From JBBDMU01 sp040878115 (GTDB lineage: Bacteria > Bacteroidota > Rhodothermia > Balneolales > Natronogracilivirgulaceae), in NCBI GenBank assembly GCA_040878115.1, contig JBBDMV010000110.1, forward strand, positions 1 to 16,555: a DNA stretch of 16,555 nucleotides. The letters are read 5' to 3'. A program made the translations under genes and the position numbers. Below, in pieces: positions 6,444-15,135 of the stretch (its first letter is position 1; each line of letters opens with the position of its first letter). Under the pieces are notes generated by a model. The model saw only the letters and a program-made list of their open reading frames with translations. It had not been told where the DNA came from and made no database searches.

Positions 6444-6482
6444 TACGAACAAAAACTATTCGTAATTCGCAATTCGTAATTG
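6444..6482. repeat. Heptad repeat with inverted copy
   Basis: Three tandem 7-nt units ATTCGTA, ATTCGCA and ATTCGTA (6458-6478) are followed by a partial fourth (ATTG). An inverted copy TACGAA at 6444-6449 can pair with TTCGTA at 6459-6464 across a 9-nt loop. The element lies between divergently transcribed genes (6169-6387 minus, 6674 plus), where a regulator site or a small dispersed repeat would both be plausible. Confidence 0.55.
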
Positions 6483-6673
6483 TCTTTTCGATCACTCTCA
6501 ATATGAAACATATTATCACAACTACCAGCCAATACTTGTGGTTCCTTTGTGAAAATATGGATCTCAAGGCTATTGAATACATCAGCATCAGGCTTACCTA
6601 TAGAATATGAACTATTTATCATCTTTTAGTGTAAAACTATAACTAACCATTCTTCATTGGACAGAAAGATTTT

Positions 6674-8359
6674 ATGAAATCCGATAACAACTGTTTATTT
6701 GGACTCGCTTTTATACTAGGGCTATCCTGTATGGCAGGATGGCAACTGGCACCGGCAGATAAAAATTTAACGGTCACTTCAAAAGAGCATGTACATGCAA
6801 ACGTTTTAGAAAGCCGCTATCAACCAATGGAAAAAAGCATAGGCTTTTACGTTGGAAACGAACTTACCGAAGACGGCTCAACCTTGCTCGGCGGTTTCGG
6901 CCATGAGCCTTCCAGTCACTGGATTGATATCGTGCCGGCGCAGGAGCATCCCGAAGGCTCTACCATAGAGGTCGGAGTCACCGGGGAGGCGAGAATTGCA
7001 GGTGAACTTATCAACATCCCTCAGGCCGCGCGGACGAACAAGTATATAAGCTCCACGTATTCGGAATATGCCGGATTTCCACCGCCACTAACCAACGGAG
7101 GGCTCAATGAGCATGGTCTGGCAGCCCGTGACATATGGTCGCCCTCACGCCAGGAACTCGTAGATATGACCGAAGTGCCTCAATATGGGCCCAATTATAG
7201 TGATTTAGCGCGTATTGCCATGGAACGTGCAAGTTCAGCCCGTGAGGCCGTGGAGATTATCGGTGGGCTGATTGATGAATACGGCTACTCGACCTATGGC
7301 GGCAATTCTCACCTGTTTGCCGATAAAAATGAAGGCTGGGTATTTATTAACTATGCCGGCGGCCAGGGGCTATGGGCAGCTGAGCGTTTAGGGCCCGACG
7401 AAGTTCGCGTATCTTACCCCGGCTATATTAATGAGTTTCCAATAGATTTTGAAAACAACGTTAACTTTATGGGATCGGCCAACCTCATCAGTTTCGCCGA
7501 AGAGCAGGGGTGGTGGTATCCTGAAACAGACGGTCTTAACCATCTTGACCTGCAAGAGGTGTATGGCCAGCCTTTCCCTGGAGCAGGTATAGATGATTAT
7601 TACGTTGGAGCGCGCATGCCCCATGAGCGTGAGGATGAACTTATGGAGTTGGCCCCTGTAAGCCTTACCGACATGCTGGCACTTGTACGTGATCCGCGCT
7701 GGTCTAACGACTTATCAGGTTATGGCCAGGTTGCCCATCTGCGACCTGATATACACGATGAGTTGCAAACACTTTGGCTTGCCTCTACCGGAGCCGTGAC
7801 GACTCCTTACGTACCCATTCCAATCGCGACTGATCGAGTGACTCCGGAGTTCCTGCAGCACCGTTATATGACCAAAGGCTCGGACTCTGAGTTTCTGTCT
7901 GCTGATTATGCTTTGCAAGAAGCGACCCGCTCTGCTGTACACGAGTTCAAACGGCTGATGTACTTTACCTGCGAAAACCCCCGGGACTTCTTACATATGG
8001 TTACCGGCAGCATTGAAAACTTTGAAACCGGCCTTCTTGATGAACGTGAAGAACTCGAAGATGAGGCAACAATGTTATTCGAAGCAGGCGATGAAGCAGA
8101 AGCTCGGGCCCTGATTTCCCAAAACGTCAGGCGGCGGTTACTCGAAAGCCTCACACTTGCCATGGGTTTAACAAATGAAGTCGAAAGAAAAACTCGTGAG
8201 CTCTACGGAATCCGTTTGCCTGAGGGAGCCGGCGCAGAAGGGGAAACAACTCCAACCTCCAGCCAGTCAATGGCAATGCGTGATGTCAGCGACCGGATAT
8301 CCTGTTATGATCCTGAACTAGATGAGTATCCCCGTGCGCATGGCATTTATAGTGAATAA
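6674..8359 (+). CDS. Peptidase C69 (dipeptidase)-family protein, Ser at the nucleophile position
   Basis: This 561-residue protein begins with a hydrophobic export segment (about 7-24). A weak lipobox GLSC (C19) could make it a lipoprotein. The C69 family are Ntn-hydrolases that cut dipeptides after exposing an N-terminal Cys. Family features are VGNELTEDGSTL (60-71), NGGLNEHGLAARD (141-153), FADKNEGWVF (215-224), NFMGSANLISFAEEQGW (264-280) and WLASTGAVTTPYVPIPI (368-384). The usual motif at the mature N-terminus is CTxxLVG. Here the same spacing to G61 gives S55-IGFYVG, so Ser replaces the catalytic Cys. Ntn-hydrolases with Ser nucleophiles exist in other families, so the protein may be active, altered or inactive. 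It is a single gene, convergent with the symporter after a 36-nt gap with no visible terminator. Promoter elements upstream are unclear. Confidence 0.78.
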   Translation: MKSDNNCLFGLAFILGLSCMAGWQLAPADKNLTVTSKEHVHANVLESRYQPMEKSIGFYVGNELTEDGSTLLGGFGHEPSSHWIDIVPAQEHPEGSTIEVGVTGEARIAGELINIPQAARTNKYISSTYSEYAGFPPPLTNGGLNEHGLAARDIWSPSRQELVDMTEVPQYGPNYSDLARIAMERASSAREAVEIIGGLIDEYGYSTYGGNSHLFADKNEGWVFINYAGGQGLWAAERLGPDEVRVSYPGYINEFPIDFENNVNFMGSANLISFAEEQGWWYPETDGLNHLDLQEVYGQPFPGAGIDDYYVGARMPHEREDELMELAPVSLTDMLALVRDPRWSNDLSGYGQVAHLRPDIHDELQTLWLASTGAVTTPYVPIPIATDRVTPEFLQHRYMTKGSDSEFLSADYALQEATRSAVHEFKRLMYFTCENPRDFLHMVTGSIENFETGLLDEREELEDEATMLFEAGDEAEARALISQNVRRRLLESLTLAMGLTNEVERKTRELYGIRLPEGAGAEGETTPTSSQSMAMRDVSDRISCYDPELDEYPRAHGIYSE

Positions 8360-8395
8360 ATAGAAATGAGGTGGTGGTTTTAAAAGATTTACATG

Positions 8396-10078
8396 TTAAA
8401 CATCCATTTTCTCCTCTTTCTCAACTTCCTCCTCAGGCATAAGCAATGGTCGCGGCTTGCAAATTCCGTTTGTTAAGCGGGAAACGGTAACAATTGTCAG
8501 TAATCCGCTGACCATGGCAAAAGTACGGAAAGGGAACATGACCGTTCCAAATTCATCAATCATCGGGTAAGGGATCAGGGTTGGAATGCCCAAAGTAGCA
8601 TCTCCGCCCCCAAACCTGAGTATGAATGAAACAGCCAGGCCGGCAACGGACCCATACACATTTGCCTTTTTATAAAATAAAGCCATTACCAGCTGCGGAA
8701 ATAATATGGTATACACAAAATCGCTGCACAAGAACCATAGTTCATAAACACTTTGTACCTGAAGGGCCAGTAAGGTAGCAGTGATCCCAATGATCCAGAT
8801 AAAACGACGCAGCATCCTGGAGAGCTGCTTATTTGTTATATTAGGTTTTACAAGCGGCCGGTACACATTCCAGGATGCCAGGGATGAGGCCGAAAGAATA
8901 GAGGAATCTACTGACGACATAACCGCAGCGGCAATAGCGCCTAAACCAATGACCGCTACAACCGGATTCGTCAGATAACGGACCACATAAGGCAAAATTA
9001 ATGCCGGGTCTTCCGGCGAGGCAACACCCACGGCTTCCCAGGAAACGACATCTCCGATCATCCCAATTAAGACTGCAGGGATAGCAGCCAGTATGCAAAC
9101 GAAACCGGCTACAATGGATAACCACATAGCCGTTTTTTCATTTTTAGCAGATAGCACTCTTTGAAAATATACCTGCCAGGGTATTCCGCCAAATATCAGC
9201 AGAAGCATGGAGTCCCACCAAAGCCAGTAACTGTTCCCCCATCCTTCATGCCTCCATCCATCAATAGGTGGGAAAAGGGTGCCAAATATCCCCTGGCTGC
9301 CTTTATAGTTTTCCAGCATTACTTCCATGCCGCCCACATGAGATAAGGCGAACGGAATCACCATGACCAAACCGCCCAACAACAAAACCAACTGGATCAC
9401 ATCGGTTAAAGCTACGGCCCACAAACCACCGATGGCGGTATAGGCAATGGCGATAAAGGCTGAAAGGATGATAGAAGTTGCAAAATCAAGACCGAGAACC
9501 GTGCCAAAGGTAGTTCCAAGTGCCGTTAATATGGCTGCGGTCCAGAATATCTCGGCCGTAACGGCCGGTAGAGCGAGAACGGCAGCCATTTTTTTGCCGA
9601 AGCGCTGCCGCAATGGGTCAAGCATGGTGGTAAACTCGTAGCGACGCATCTTTCTGGCGAAGAAGATTCCGCCCAGTATCAAGCTAAGCGAATAGCCCCA
9701 CGGGGCCTGGACCCAGGCTAGGCCACTGGAGCTGGTATATTCTGCCGTGCCATTAATATATCCGCCCCCCACCCAAGTTGCGCTCATGGTGAATACTGCT
9801 ATGAATAGCGGTATGTTCCTGCCGGCAAGAATAACGTCAGTTGTTGTATTTGATTTTTTAAGATTGGCGGCGTAAAGACCTATATAGAAGATACCTGCAT
9901 AAAACACCATCATTGAAATGTAACCCGGCCAATAGATAGGCTGCCCGGTATCCATCCATTCTACAACAAATCCAATGATCAGTAAAAGAGCTGTTAATGC
10001 TATAATTGGGTACAACGATGGCTTGTTATCCCAATTAAAAATTTGCTTGTCCTGCCTTTTCTTATGCGTTGAGTTCAA
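8396..10078 (-). CDS. Sodium:solute symporter, high-affinity choline transporter (CHT1/SLC5A7)-like
   Basis: This 560-residue inner-membrane SSS-family protein has about 13-14 helices and probably carries out Na+-driven uptake. Several stretches are nearly identical to human CHT1: ATWVGGGYINGTAE (100-113), GYSLSLILGG (128-137), TMLDP (151-155), FGGIPWQVYFQRVLS (296-310) and AAVMSSVDSSILSAS (within the sodium-site helix). Aromatics that line the choline pocket in human CHT1 structures (from memory W62, Y91, W141, W254) align with W102, Y129, W179 and W301. Choline or a similar quaternary amine is therefore a reasonable substrate, for osmoprotection or catabolism. An extra N-terminal helix (about 21-40) precedes the usual first helix. 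The start is TTG with a strong AGGAAG three bases upstream; no ATG is available in frame before codon 42. The tail is strongly acidic (EEEVEKEEK). The neighbouring peptidase is convergent, not co-transcribed. Confidence 0.88.
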   Translation of the reverse strand: MNSTHKKRQDKQIFNWDNKPSLYPIIALTALLLIIGFVVEWMDTGQPIYWPGYISMMVFYAGIFYIGLYAANLKKSNTTTDVILAGRNIPLFIAVFTMSATWVGGGYINGTAEYTSSSGLAWVQAPWGYSLSLILGGIFFARKMRRYEFTTMLDPLRQRFGKKMAAVLALPAVTAEIFWTAAILTALGTTFGTVLGLDFATSIILSAFIAIAYTAIGGLWAVALTDVIQLVLLLGGLVMVIPFALSHVGGMEVMLENYKGSQGIFGTLFPPIDGWRHEGWGNSYWLWWDSMLLLIFGGIPWQVYFQRVLSAKNEKTAMWLSIVAGFVCILAAIPAVLIGMIGDVVSWEAVGVASPEDPALILPYVVRYLTNPVVAVIGLGAIAAAVMSSVDSSILSASSLASWNVYRPLVKPNITNKQLSRMLRRFIWIIGITATLLALQVQSVYELWFLCSDFVYTILFPQLVMALFYKKANVYGSVAGLAVSFILRFGGGDATLGIPTLIPYPMIDEFGTVMFPFRTFAMVSGLLTIVTVSRLTNGICKPRPLLMPEEEVEKEEKMDV

Positions 10079-10281
10079 AAACTTCCTGATTAGATTCCCA
10101 TGGCCTATTTGAAGCGTGTAAAGTTATAGAATATGCTCTTTAATCAAAAAAGATAATTGAGCCGTAAATAAAGTTATTACTACTTCTATTTATATATTGA
10201 ATGCAATTTATTACATAAAAACTGCATGGCAATAAGTTAATTATGATATAGTATCCTTTATACGATATTCCCATTAACCAT

Positions 10282-10313
10282 TTGACAAAGAACTGGATAT
10301 AGTTATTAATAAC
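10282..10313 (+). promoter_or_regulatory. Probable promoter and palindrome before the susC-like gene
   Basis: TTGACA (10282-10287) is followed after 16 nt by TATTAA (10304-10309), or after 17 nt by ATTAAT, a reasonable -35/-10 pair. The -10 is embedded in a perfect 12-bp palindrome GTTATTAATAAC (10302-10313). A wider inverted pair, AGTTATT (10301-10307) with AATAACT (10315-10321), overlaps it. This could be an operator for the SusCD operon. The leader to the ATG at 10377 is about 60 nt and AT-rich, with no Shine-Dalgarno. The rest of the 298-nt divergent gap shows nothing else I can name. Confidence 0.4.
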
Positions 10314-10376
10314 CAATAACTTATGGGGTTGTAAAAAAATAGAAAACACAAATAAATAAACGCATAACTAAAATAC

Positions 10377-13300
10377 ATGAAATATATTAAACTATTAATA
10401 TTTACAAGTATCGTATTTGCTCTGTTCACCCCATCGGCAAATGCGCAATCGGTAGTATCCGGCGTGGTGTCGGCGGAGGATGGCGAAACCCTCCCGGGGG
10501 TAAATATCATGGTACAGGGCACGAATACCGGAACCTCAACCTCCATTGACGGATCGTATGAAATTGAAGTGCCGGACGATAACAGCACCCTGGCCTTCTC
10601 CTATATTGGCTTTGTTACCAGGGAAGTGGCTGTTGAAGGACGCGAAGAAATAAACATTCAACTTACTGCCGAAGCGGCGCAACTGGATGAACTGGTAGTG
10701 ACTTCCTTTGGCATTGAACGTGAACGACGCTCTCTGGGTTATTCCATCCAAGATATTGATGGCGAGGATTTCTCCGAAGCTCGTGAATCAAATGTGCTTA
10801 ACTCACTTTCGGGACGTGTAGCCGGCGTGAATATTATTAACAGCGGTTCCGGCCTTGCTGGATCACCAAATATTGTTATCCGTGGTGAAACATCATTGTC
10901 CGGCAACAATAAGCCGCTTTTTGTGGTTGATGGTGTTCCCATAGACAACAGTTCTACAACCGCAGTGGCAAACGCCCAGACAAGTCAGGCTGATTTTGGT
11001 GATGCCTTATCACAGATCAACCCGGATGATGTTGAAGAGATCAGCATTCTTAAAGGGCCAAATGCAGCCGCTTTATACGGCTCCCGGGCCGCCAACGGTG
11101 TTGTATTGATTACAACGAAATCAGGAGAAGGCTCTAGTGGCCTTGGCGTTAGTTATAACTCGAACGTCACGTTTGAAAGCATCTTAAAATTACCGGATTA
11201 TCAGGATGAATACGGTGCCGGTTCAGGTGGGGAATACTGGTTCGTGAACGGTGATGGTACCGACGGCGGGATTGATGGACAAGGCTATAACTGGGGGCCG
11301 CCTTTGGATGGCAGATTGATCCCTCAGTTCGGATCGCCCCGGGACAGCGACGGAAACCTTCAGCCCATTCCTTTTGAACCAAGGCCCGGTAACGTCAGAG
11401 ATTTCTTTAATACCGGAAACTCTGTTTCCCATAACTTGTCCATTTATGGTGGAAACGAAGAAGGACATTTTCGTCTTTCCGTTTCCGATATGAGCCAGGC
11501 GGGCATTGTTCCAAACAGTGACCTGCAGCGCACAAACTTGTCGTTAAATGCCGGATACAACCTGTCCGACCGTTTCACTGTTGACGGGGTAATCAATTAT
11601 GCCAAGACAGGAAGCGATAACATACCGAACAGCGGATATGGATCTGAATCTCTCATGTATACCTTTATTTGGTGGGGCCGCCATCTGGAGGCAGATTGGC
11701 TGCGTGATTACTGGCAAGAAGGCATGGAAGGCGTTCAGCAAAATAATTATGATAACAACTGGACCAATAACATTTACTTTCAGGCTTACGAGAACACCAA
11801 TAGCATGGACAAAGACAGGTTATTCGGTAATATTTCTACCAACCTGGATATTACCGACAACCTGAGCCTCATGACGCGTGCCGGGATGGATTACAACGAC
11901 CAGGTAACCCATATGCGCAAAGCTTTCAGTTCAGTGACTGCTCCTTATGGCAACTACCGTGAAGATGACAGTCGTTTTCATGAATATAACTTTGATTTCC
12001 TGCTGTCATACAATAATCAACTTTCTGAAGATTGGGGATTATCTGCATCAGCCGGCAGCAACTACATGTACCAGGACAGGAGATACCTGATGACGGAAGC
12101 GCCGGAACTTAGTATACCGGGCATCTACAACTTTGGGAATTCCAGGGTTAACCTTAGCACCGAGCACTTTACAGAGGAAAAATCCATTGCTTCGGTCTAT
12201 GGTTTGACGGAACTGTCGTTCAGGGACATTGTATTCCTTGATTTAACCGCCCGGAATGACTGGTCCAGCACCTTGCCATCCGGTGAGAATTCATACTTTT
12301 ACCCGTCCGTATCCACCAGTATTATCCTTACAGACCTTTTGGATATCCCGTCAACAAGCCCGCTTTCATTTGCTAAGTTGAGAGCAGGATGGGCGCAAGT
12401 TGGAAACGACACAGACCCGTATCGCCTGAGTAATACCTACAGCTATCTCCAGGCATGGGGAAGCACCCAGTCCGTCTCTGACGCCTCAACGATTGCTAAT
12501 GCTGAGCTCAAGCCCGAGATAACATCATCTTATGAAACAGGAGCGGATATCCGGTTCTTTGAAGGCCGCCTTGGTTTTGATGCTACCTATTATTTCGGCA
12601 GCACGAGAAACCAGATCCTTAGTGTTCCGCTACCCGTTTCATCAGGTTATCAAGGGCGTTATTTAAATGCCGGTGAAATTCAGAACCAAGGCTGGGAAGT
12701 TGTTCTTTCCGGTACACCGGTACAGGTAACCAACGGCCTAATTTGGGATGTCACATTCAATTGGGACAGAAACCGCAGCAAAGTTATCGAACTTGCCGAC
12801 GGCATCGATTCGTACCTCATCGGTAACCCGTACGGTGGTTCTGTAGAGGCGCGCATTGACGGGCGAATGGGTGATATGTACGGCCTGGTGTTTCAACGTG
12901 ACCCCGATGGAAACATCATCCACCAAAACGGTCTTCCATTGATGACCGAAGATGTTGAAAGGATTGGTAACTACAACAATGACTGGCATGCGGGGATCAG
13001 CAACCGGTTCAGATATAAACAATTCTCATTCGACTTTCTGTTCGACTACAGGCACGGCGGCAGACTTTACTCCTATACCCATGCAACCGGCATTGAAGGT
13101 GGCACCACAGTAGAAACTGCCGTCAGAGAAGGTGAAACTGTAGGTGAAGGTGTTATGATCGCCAATGACGGTTCCTATGTTAAAAACGACGTGGCGGTAG
13201 AGTACGTAACGTATACCCGAAATTACTATGATCGAAACAATATCGAATCCAATTCTTTTGACGCTTCTTACCTAAAATTGCGTGAAGTTAAACTGGGCTA

Positions 13301-13508
13301 CACATTACCGGCTCGCCTTGCAGAGCAGCTTCATATTAGCAGTGCCACATTTTCTTTGGTGGGACGCAACCTGATGCTATGGTCTGAAGTACCGCATGTA
13401 GATCCTGAGACGGCATACATGAGCGGCTCTCAGCATGTGCCTGGTTTTGAAGTGCACCAGCTGCCTTCAACCAGAAGCTTCGGATTTAATATCAATCTTG
13501 AAATTTAA
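10377..13508 (+). CDS. SusC/RagA-like TonB-dependent outer-membrane transporter
   Basis: This 1043-residue TonB-dependent transporter has the SusC layout. The signal peptide is cleaved at ANA|Q (23/24). A carboxypeptidase-regulatory-like domain (about 26-98, VVSGVVSAEDGETLPGVN onward) is followed by the SusC signature LDELVVTSFG (103-112). The plug domain (about 120-250) contains LNSLSGRVAGVNI, IRGETSLSGNNKPLFVVDG and ILKGPNAAALYGSRAANGVV. A long barrel follows, ending in FGFNINLEI. With the SusD-like lipoprotein 15 nt downstream it would form a pedal-bin complex that takes up oligomers with energy from TonB-ExbBD. No glycosidase, peptidase or anti-sigma/ECF pair sits beside it, so the substrate is open. 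The next gene is a secreted PHP-type metallohydrolase behind a terminator. Confidence 0.96.
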   Translation: MKYIKLLIFTSIVFALFTPSANAQSVVSGVVSAEDGETLPGVNIMVQGTNTGTSTSIDGSYEIEVPDDNSTLAFSYIGFVTREVAVEGREEINIQLTAEAAQLDELVVTSFGIERERRSLGYSIQDIDGEDFSEARESNVLNSLSGRVAGVNIINSGSGLAGSPNIVIRGETSLSGNNKPLFVVDGVPIDNSSTTAVANAQTSQADFGDALSQINPDDVEEISILKGPNAAALYGSRAANGVVLITTKSGEGSSGLGVSYNSNVTFESILKLPDYQDEYGAGSGGEYWFVNGDGTDGGIDGQGYNWGPPLDGRLIPQFGSPRDSDGNLQPIPFEPRPGNVRDFFNTGNSVSHNLSIYGGNEEGHFRLSVSDMSQAGIVPNSDLQRTNLSLNAGYNLSDRFTVDGVINYAKTGSDNIPNSGYGSESLMYTFIWWGRHLEADWLRDYWQEGMEGVQQNNYDNNWTNNIYFQAYENTNSMDKDRLFGNISTNLDITDNLSLMTRAGMDYNDQVTHMRKAFSSVTAPYGNYREDDSRFHEYNFDFLLSYNNQLSEDWGLSASAGSNYMYQDRRYLMTEAPELSIPGIYNFGNSRVNLSTEHFTEEKSIASVYGLTELSFRDIVFLDLTARNDWSSTLPSGENSYFYPSVSTSIILTDLLDIPSTSPLSFAKLRAGWAQVGNDTDPYRLSNTYSYLQAWGSTQSVSDASTIANAELKPEITSSYETGADIRFFEGRLGFDATYYFGSTRNQILSVPLPVSSGYQGRYLNAGEIQNQGWEVVLSGTPVQVTNGLIWDVTFNWDRNRSKVIELADGIDSYLIGNPYGGSVEARIDGRMGDMYGLVFQRDPDGNIIHQNGLPLMTEDVERIGNYNNDWHAGISNRFRYKQFSFDFLFDYRHGGRLYSYTHATGIEGGTTVETAVREGETVGEGVMIANDGSYVKNDVAVEYVTYTRNYYDRNNIESNSFDASYLKLREVKLGYTLPARLAEQLHISSATFSLVGRNLMLWSEVPHVDPETAYMSGSQHVPGFEVHQLPSTRSFGFNINLEI

Positions 13509-13523
13509 AAGTACAGAACCCAA

Positions 13524-14984
13524 ATGATTTCTTTAAAAAAATATAGAACGACAACCATGATAGCCCTGATCCCCCTGCTTTTCGTATGGGGTTGTGATTT
13601 GGGTTACGACGAGTTGAACACAAACCCTAACGAGCCGGTTGAAGTAGAACCAGACCTTCTGCTGCCCGGCATCCTCAAGCAGTCTGTTGATAATACCGTG
13701 GAAAACAGCATGTCTGTAGGAAATATAGTTGCCCAGCATACCTCAAAGGTACTGTTTGGTGGAAATGACCGGTACAACTGGCAGTCCTTTTCAGGATTCT
13801 GGAACGGGAATTACAACACCCTGAGAAACGTAAGCGACATGCACCGAATAAGTGAAGAGAATGGGAACGATAACTACCGCGGCATCTCTTTGGTGCTGAA
13901 AAGCTGGCTGTTTTCTCAGCTTACTGACGCTTATGGTGATATACCGTATTCCGATGCTCTTGGAGCCAAGGATAACGGTACCAATTCACCTGCCTACGAT
14001 CAGCAAAGCGATATCTATCAGGGGCTTCTTGATGATTTGGAAGAAGCGAATGAGCTGCTTGATCCGTCAGGTATGGAAGTATCAGGCGATATACTTTATG
14101 ATGGAGACATCCTGAAATGGCAAAAATTCGCAAACAGCCTGAGCCTCCGTCTGCTGATGCGTATATCTGACAAAACAGATGTTTCTTCAGATATGCAGGA
14201 AATTATTAATAACCCATCAACTTATCCTGTTTTCGAAAGTGTTGATGATAACGCGGCACTCACCTACCTTTCTGATAACCCAAACCAATTCCCTGTTTAT
14301 ACCTATCGTACGGGTACTTTTCAGGAATACCGCGCAAGCAAGACCCTAGTGGATGAATTAAATGATATCGACGATCCAAGGTTAAATGTTTTTGCCGAAC
14401 CAACCGATGTATCGACAGAAGCAGGCGAGCCTGAATTTGTTGGCGTCCCAAACGGCCTGGAAGATGATGAGGCCGCTAATTACAATGGAAGCCCAGGCGA
14501 TCAATCTCGCATGGGTACGTTGTACTTCGATGAACCAGATGCGGCGCAAGGTTTGATCATGACCCTGGCTGAATTGAACTTTATCCTGGCCGAAGCTGCT
14601 CAAAAAGATATTATAAATGGTGATGCCGAAACCTATTATAATGATGGAATGGAAGCATCTTTTGAGCAATACGATATCACACCGGACGCGGATTACTTTA
14701 CCAATCCGGATGTAGCATTCGACCAGGGCCGCGCATTGGAACAAATTGGGTCTCAAAAGTGGATTTCATTATTCTTTAATGGACTAGAAGCGTGGTTTGA
14801 TTGGAGAAGGACCGGTTATCCAGTACTTGAACCATCGGCCAGAAATGTAAACGACGACCAAATACCAGTTCGTTTCCGTTACCCTACAGAAGAACAATCA
14901 CTTAATGCCACCAACTATGAAGAAGCATTAGAGCGCCAGGGTGATGACAACATCAATACAGAAATGTGGCTTCTGGATAATTAA
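13524..14984 (+). CDS. SusD/RagB-like substrate-binding lipoprotein
   Basis: This 486-residue lipoprotein has a basic N-terminus (KKYR), a hydrophobic stretch and the lipobox VWGC with C24. It then shows SusD-like helical TPR features: PNEPVEVEPDLLLPGIL near the N-terminus, LTDAYGDIPYSDA, LAELNFILAEAA and the late WFDWRRTGYPVLEP motif. The length and the DWRRTGYP signature fit the SusD-like 2 subgroup. It caps the SusC-like barrel on the cell surface and captures the ligand. A second ATG at codon 12 would leave too short a signal peptide without the basic residues, so the first start is preferred. No Shine-Dalgarno is seen. It ends the operon at the terminator 15022-15051. Confidence 0.94.
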   Translation: MISLKKYRTTTMIALIPLLFVWGCDLGYDELNTNPNEPVEVEPDLLLPGILKQSVDNTVENSMSVGNIVAQHTSKVLFGGNDRYNWQSFSGFWNGNYNTLRNVSDMHRISEENGNDNYRGISLVLKSWLFSQLTDAYGDIPYSDALGAKDNGTNSPAYDQQSDIYQGLLDDLEEANELLDPSGMEVSGDILYDGDILKWQKFANSLSLRLLMRISDKTDVSSDMQEIINNPSTYPVFESVDDNAALTYLSDNPNQFPVYTYRTGTFQEYRASKTLVDELNDIDDPRLNVFAEPTDVSTEAGEPEFVGVPNGLEDDEAANYNGSPGDQSRMGTLYFDEPDAAQGLIMTLAELNFILAEAAQKDIINGDAETYYNDGMEASFEQYDITPDADYFTNPDVAFDQGRALEQIGSQKWISLFFNGLEAWFDWRRTGYPVLEPSARNVNDDQIPVRFRYPTEEQSLNATNYEEALERQGDDNINTEMWLLDN

Positions 14985-15021
14985 TCAGCTTGCCATACAC
15001 CTTTACAAGAGAATATCCATT

Positions 15022-15051
15022 GTGAGGAGATTGACAATCTCCTCACTTTTT
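15022..15051 (+). terminator. Strong intrinsic terminator after the susD-like gene
   Basis: A perfect 11-bp stem pairs GTGAGGAGATT (15022-15032) with AATCTCCTCAC (15036-15046) around a 3-nt loop GAC. TTTTT follows at 15047-15051. It separates the SusC/SusD operon from the PHP-domain gene, which therefore needs its own promoter. A near-match to the TAnnTTTG box (TTACTTTG, 15073-15080) lies in the right place for that. Confidence 0.93.
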
Positions 15052-15094
15052 ACAGCAAAAAAAACCGGGGGTTTACTTTGCACTTTAAACAAAA

Positions 15095-15115
15095 CAGCTT
15101 GTATGCCCTAAGCTG
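15095..15115 (+). other. Small hairpin in the leader of the PHP gene
   Basis: CAGCTT (15095-15100) can pair with AAGCTG (15110-15115) across a 9-nt loop, about 20 nt before the ATG at 15136. It is short and may be chance. If the near-consensus box at 15073-15080 is the promoter, this hairpin would be in the 5' leader. Confidence 0.25.
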
Positions 15116-15135
15116 AGCCAAAAACATACAGTTTA

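Noticed and set aside
7388..8163. Minus-strand open frames inside the C69 peptidase gene
   Set aside because: They are shadows of a coding strand with continuous C69 family motifs.
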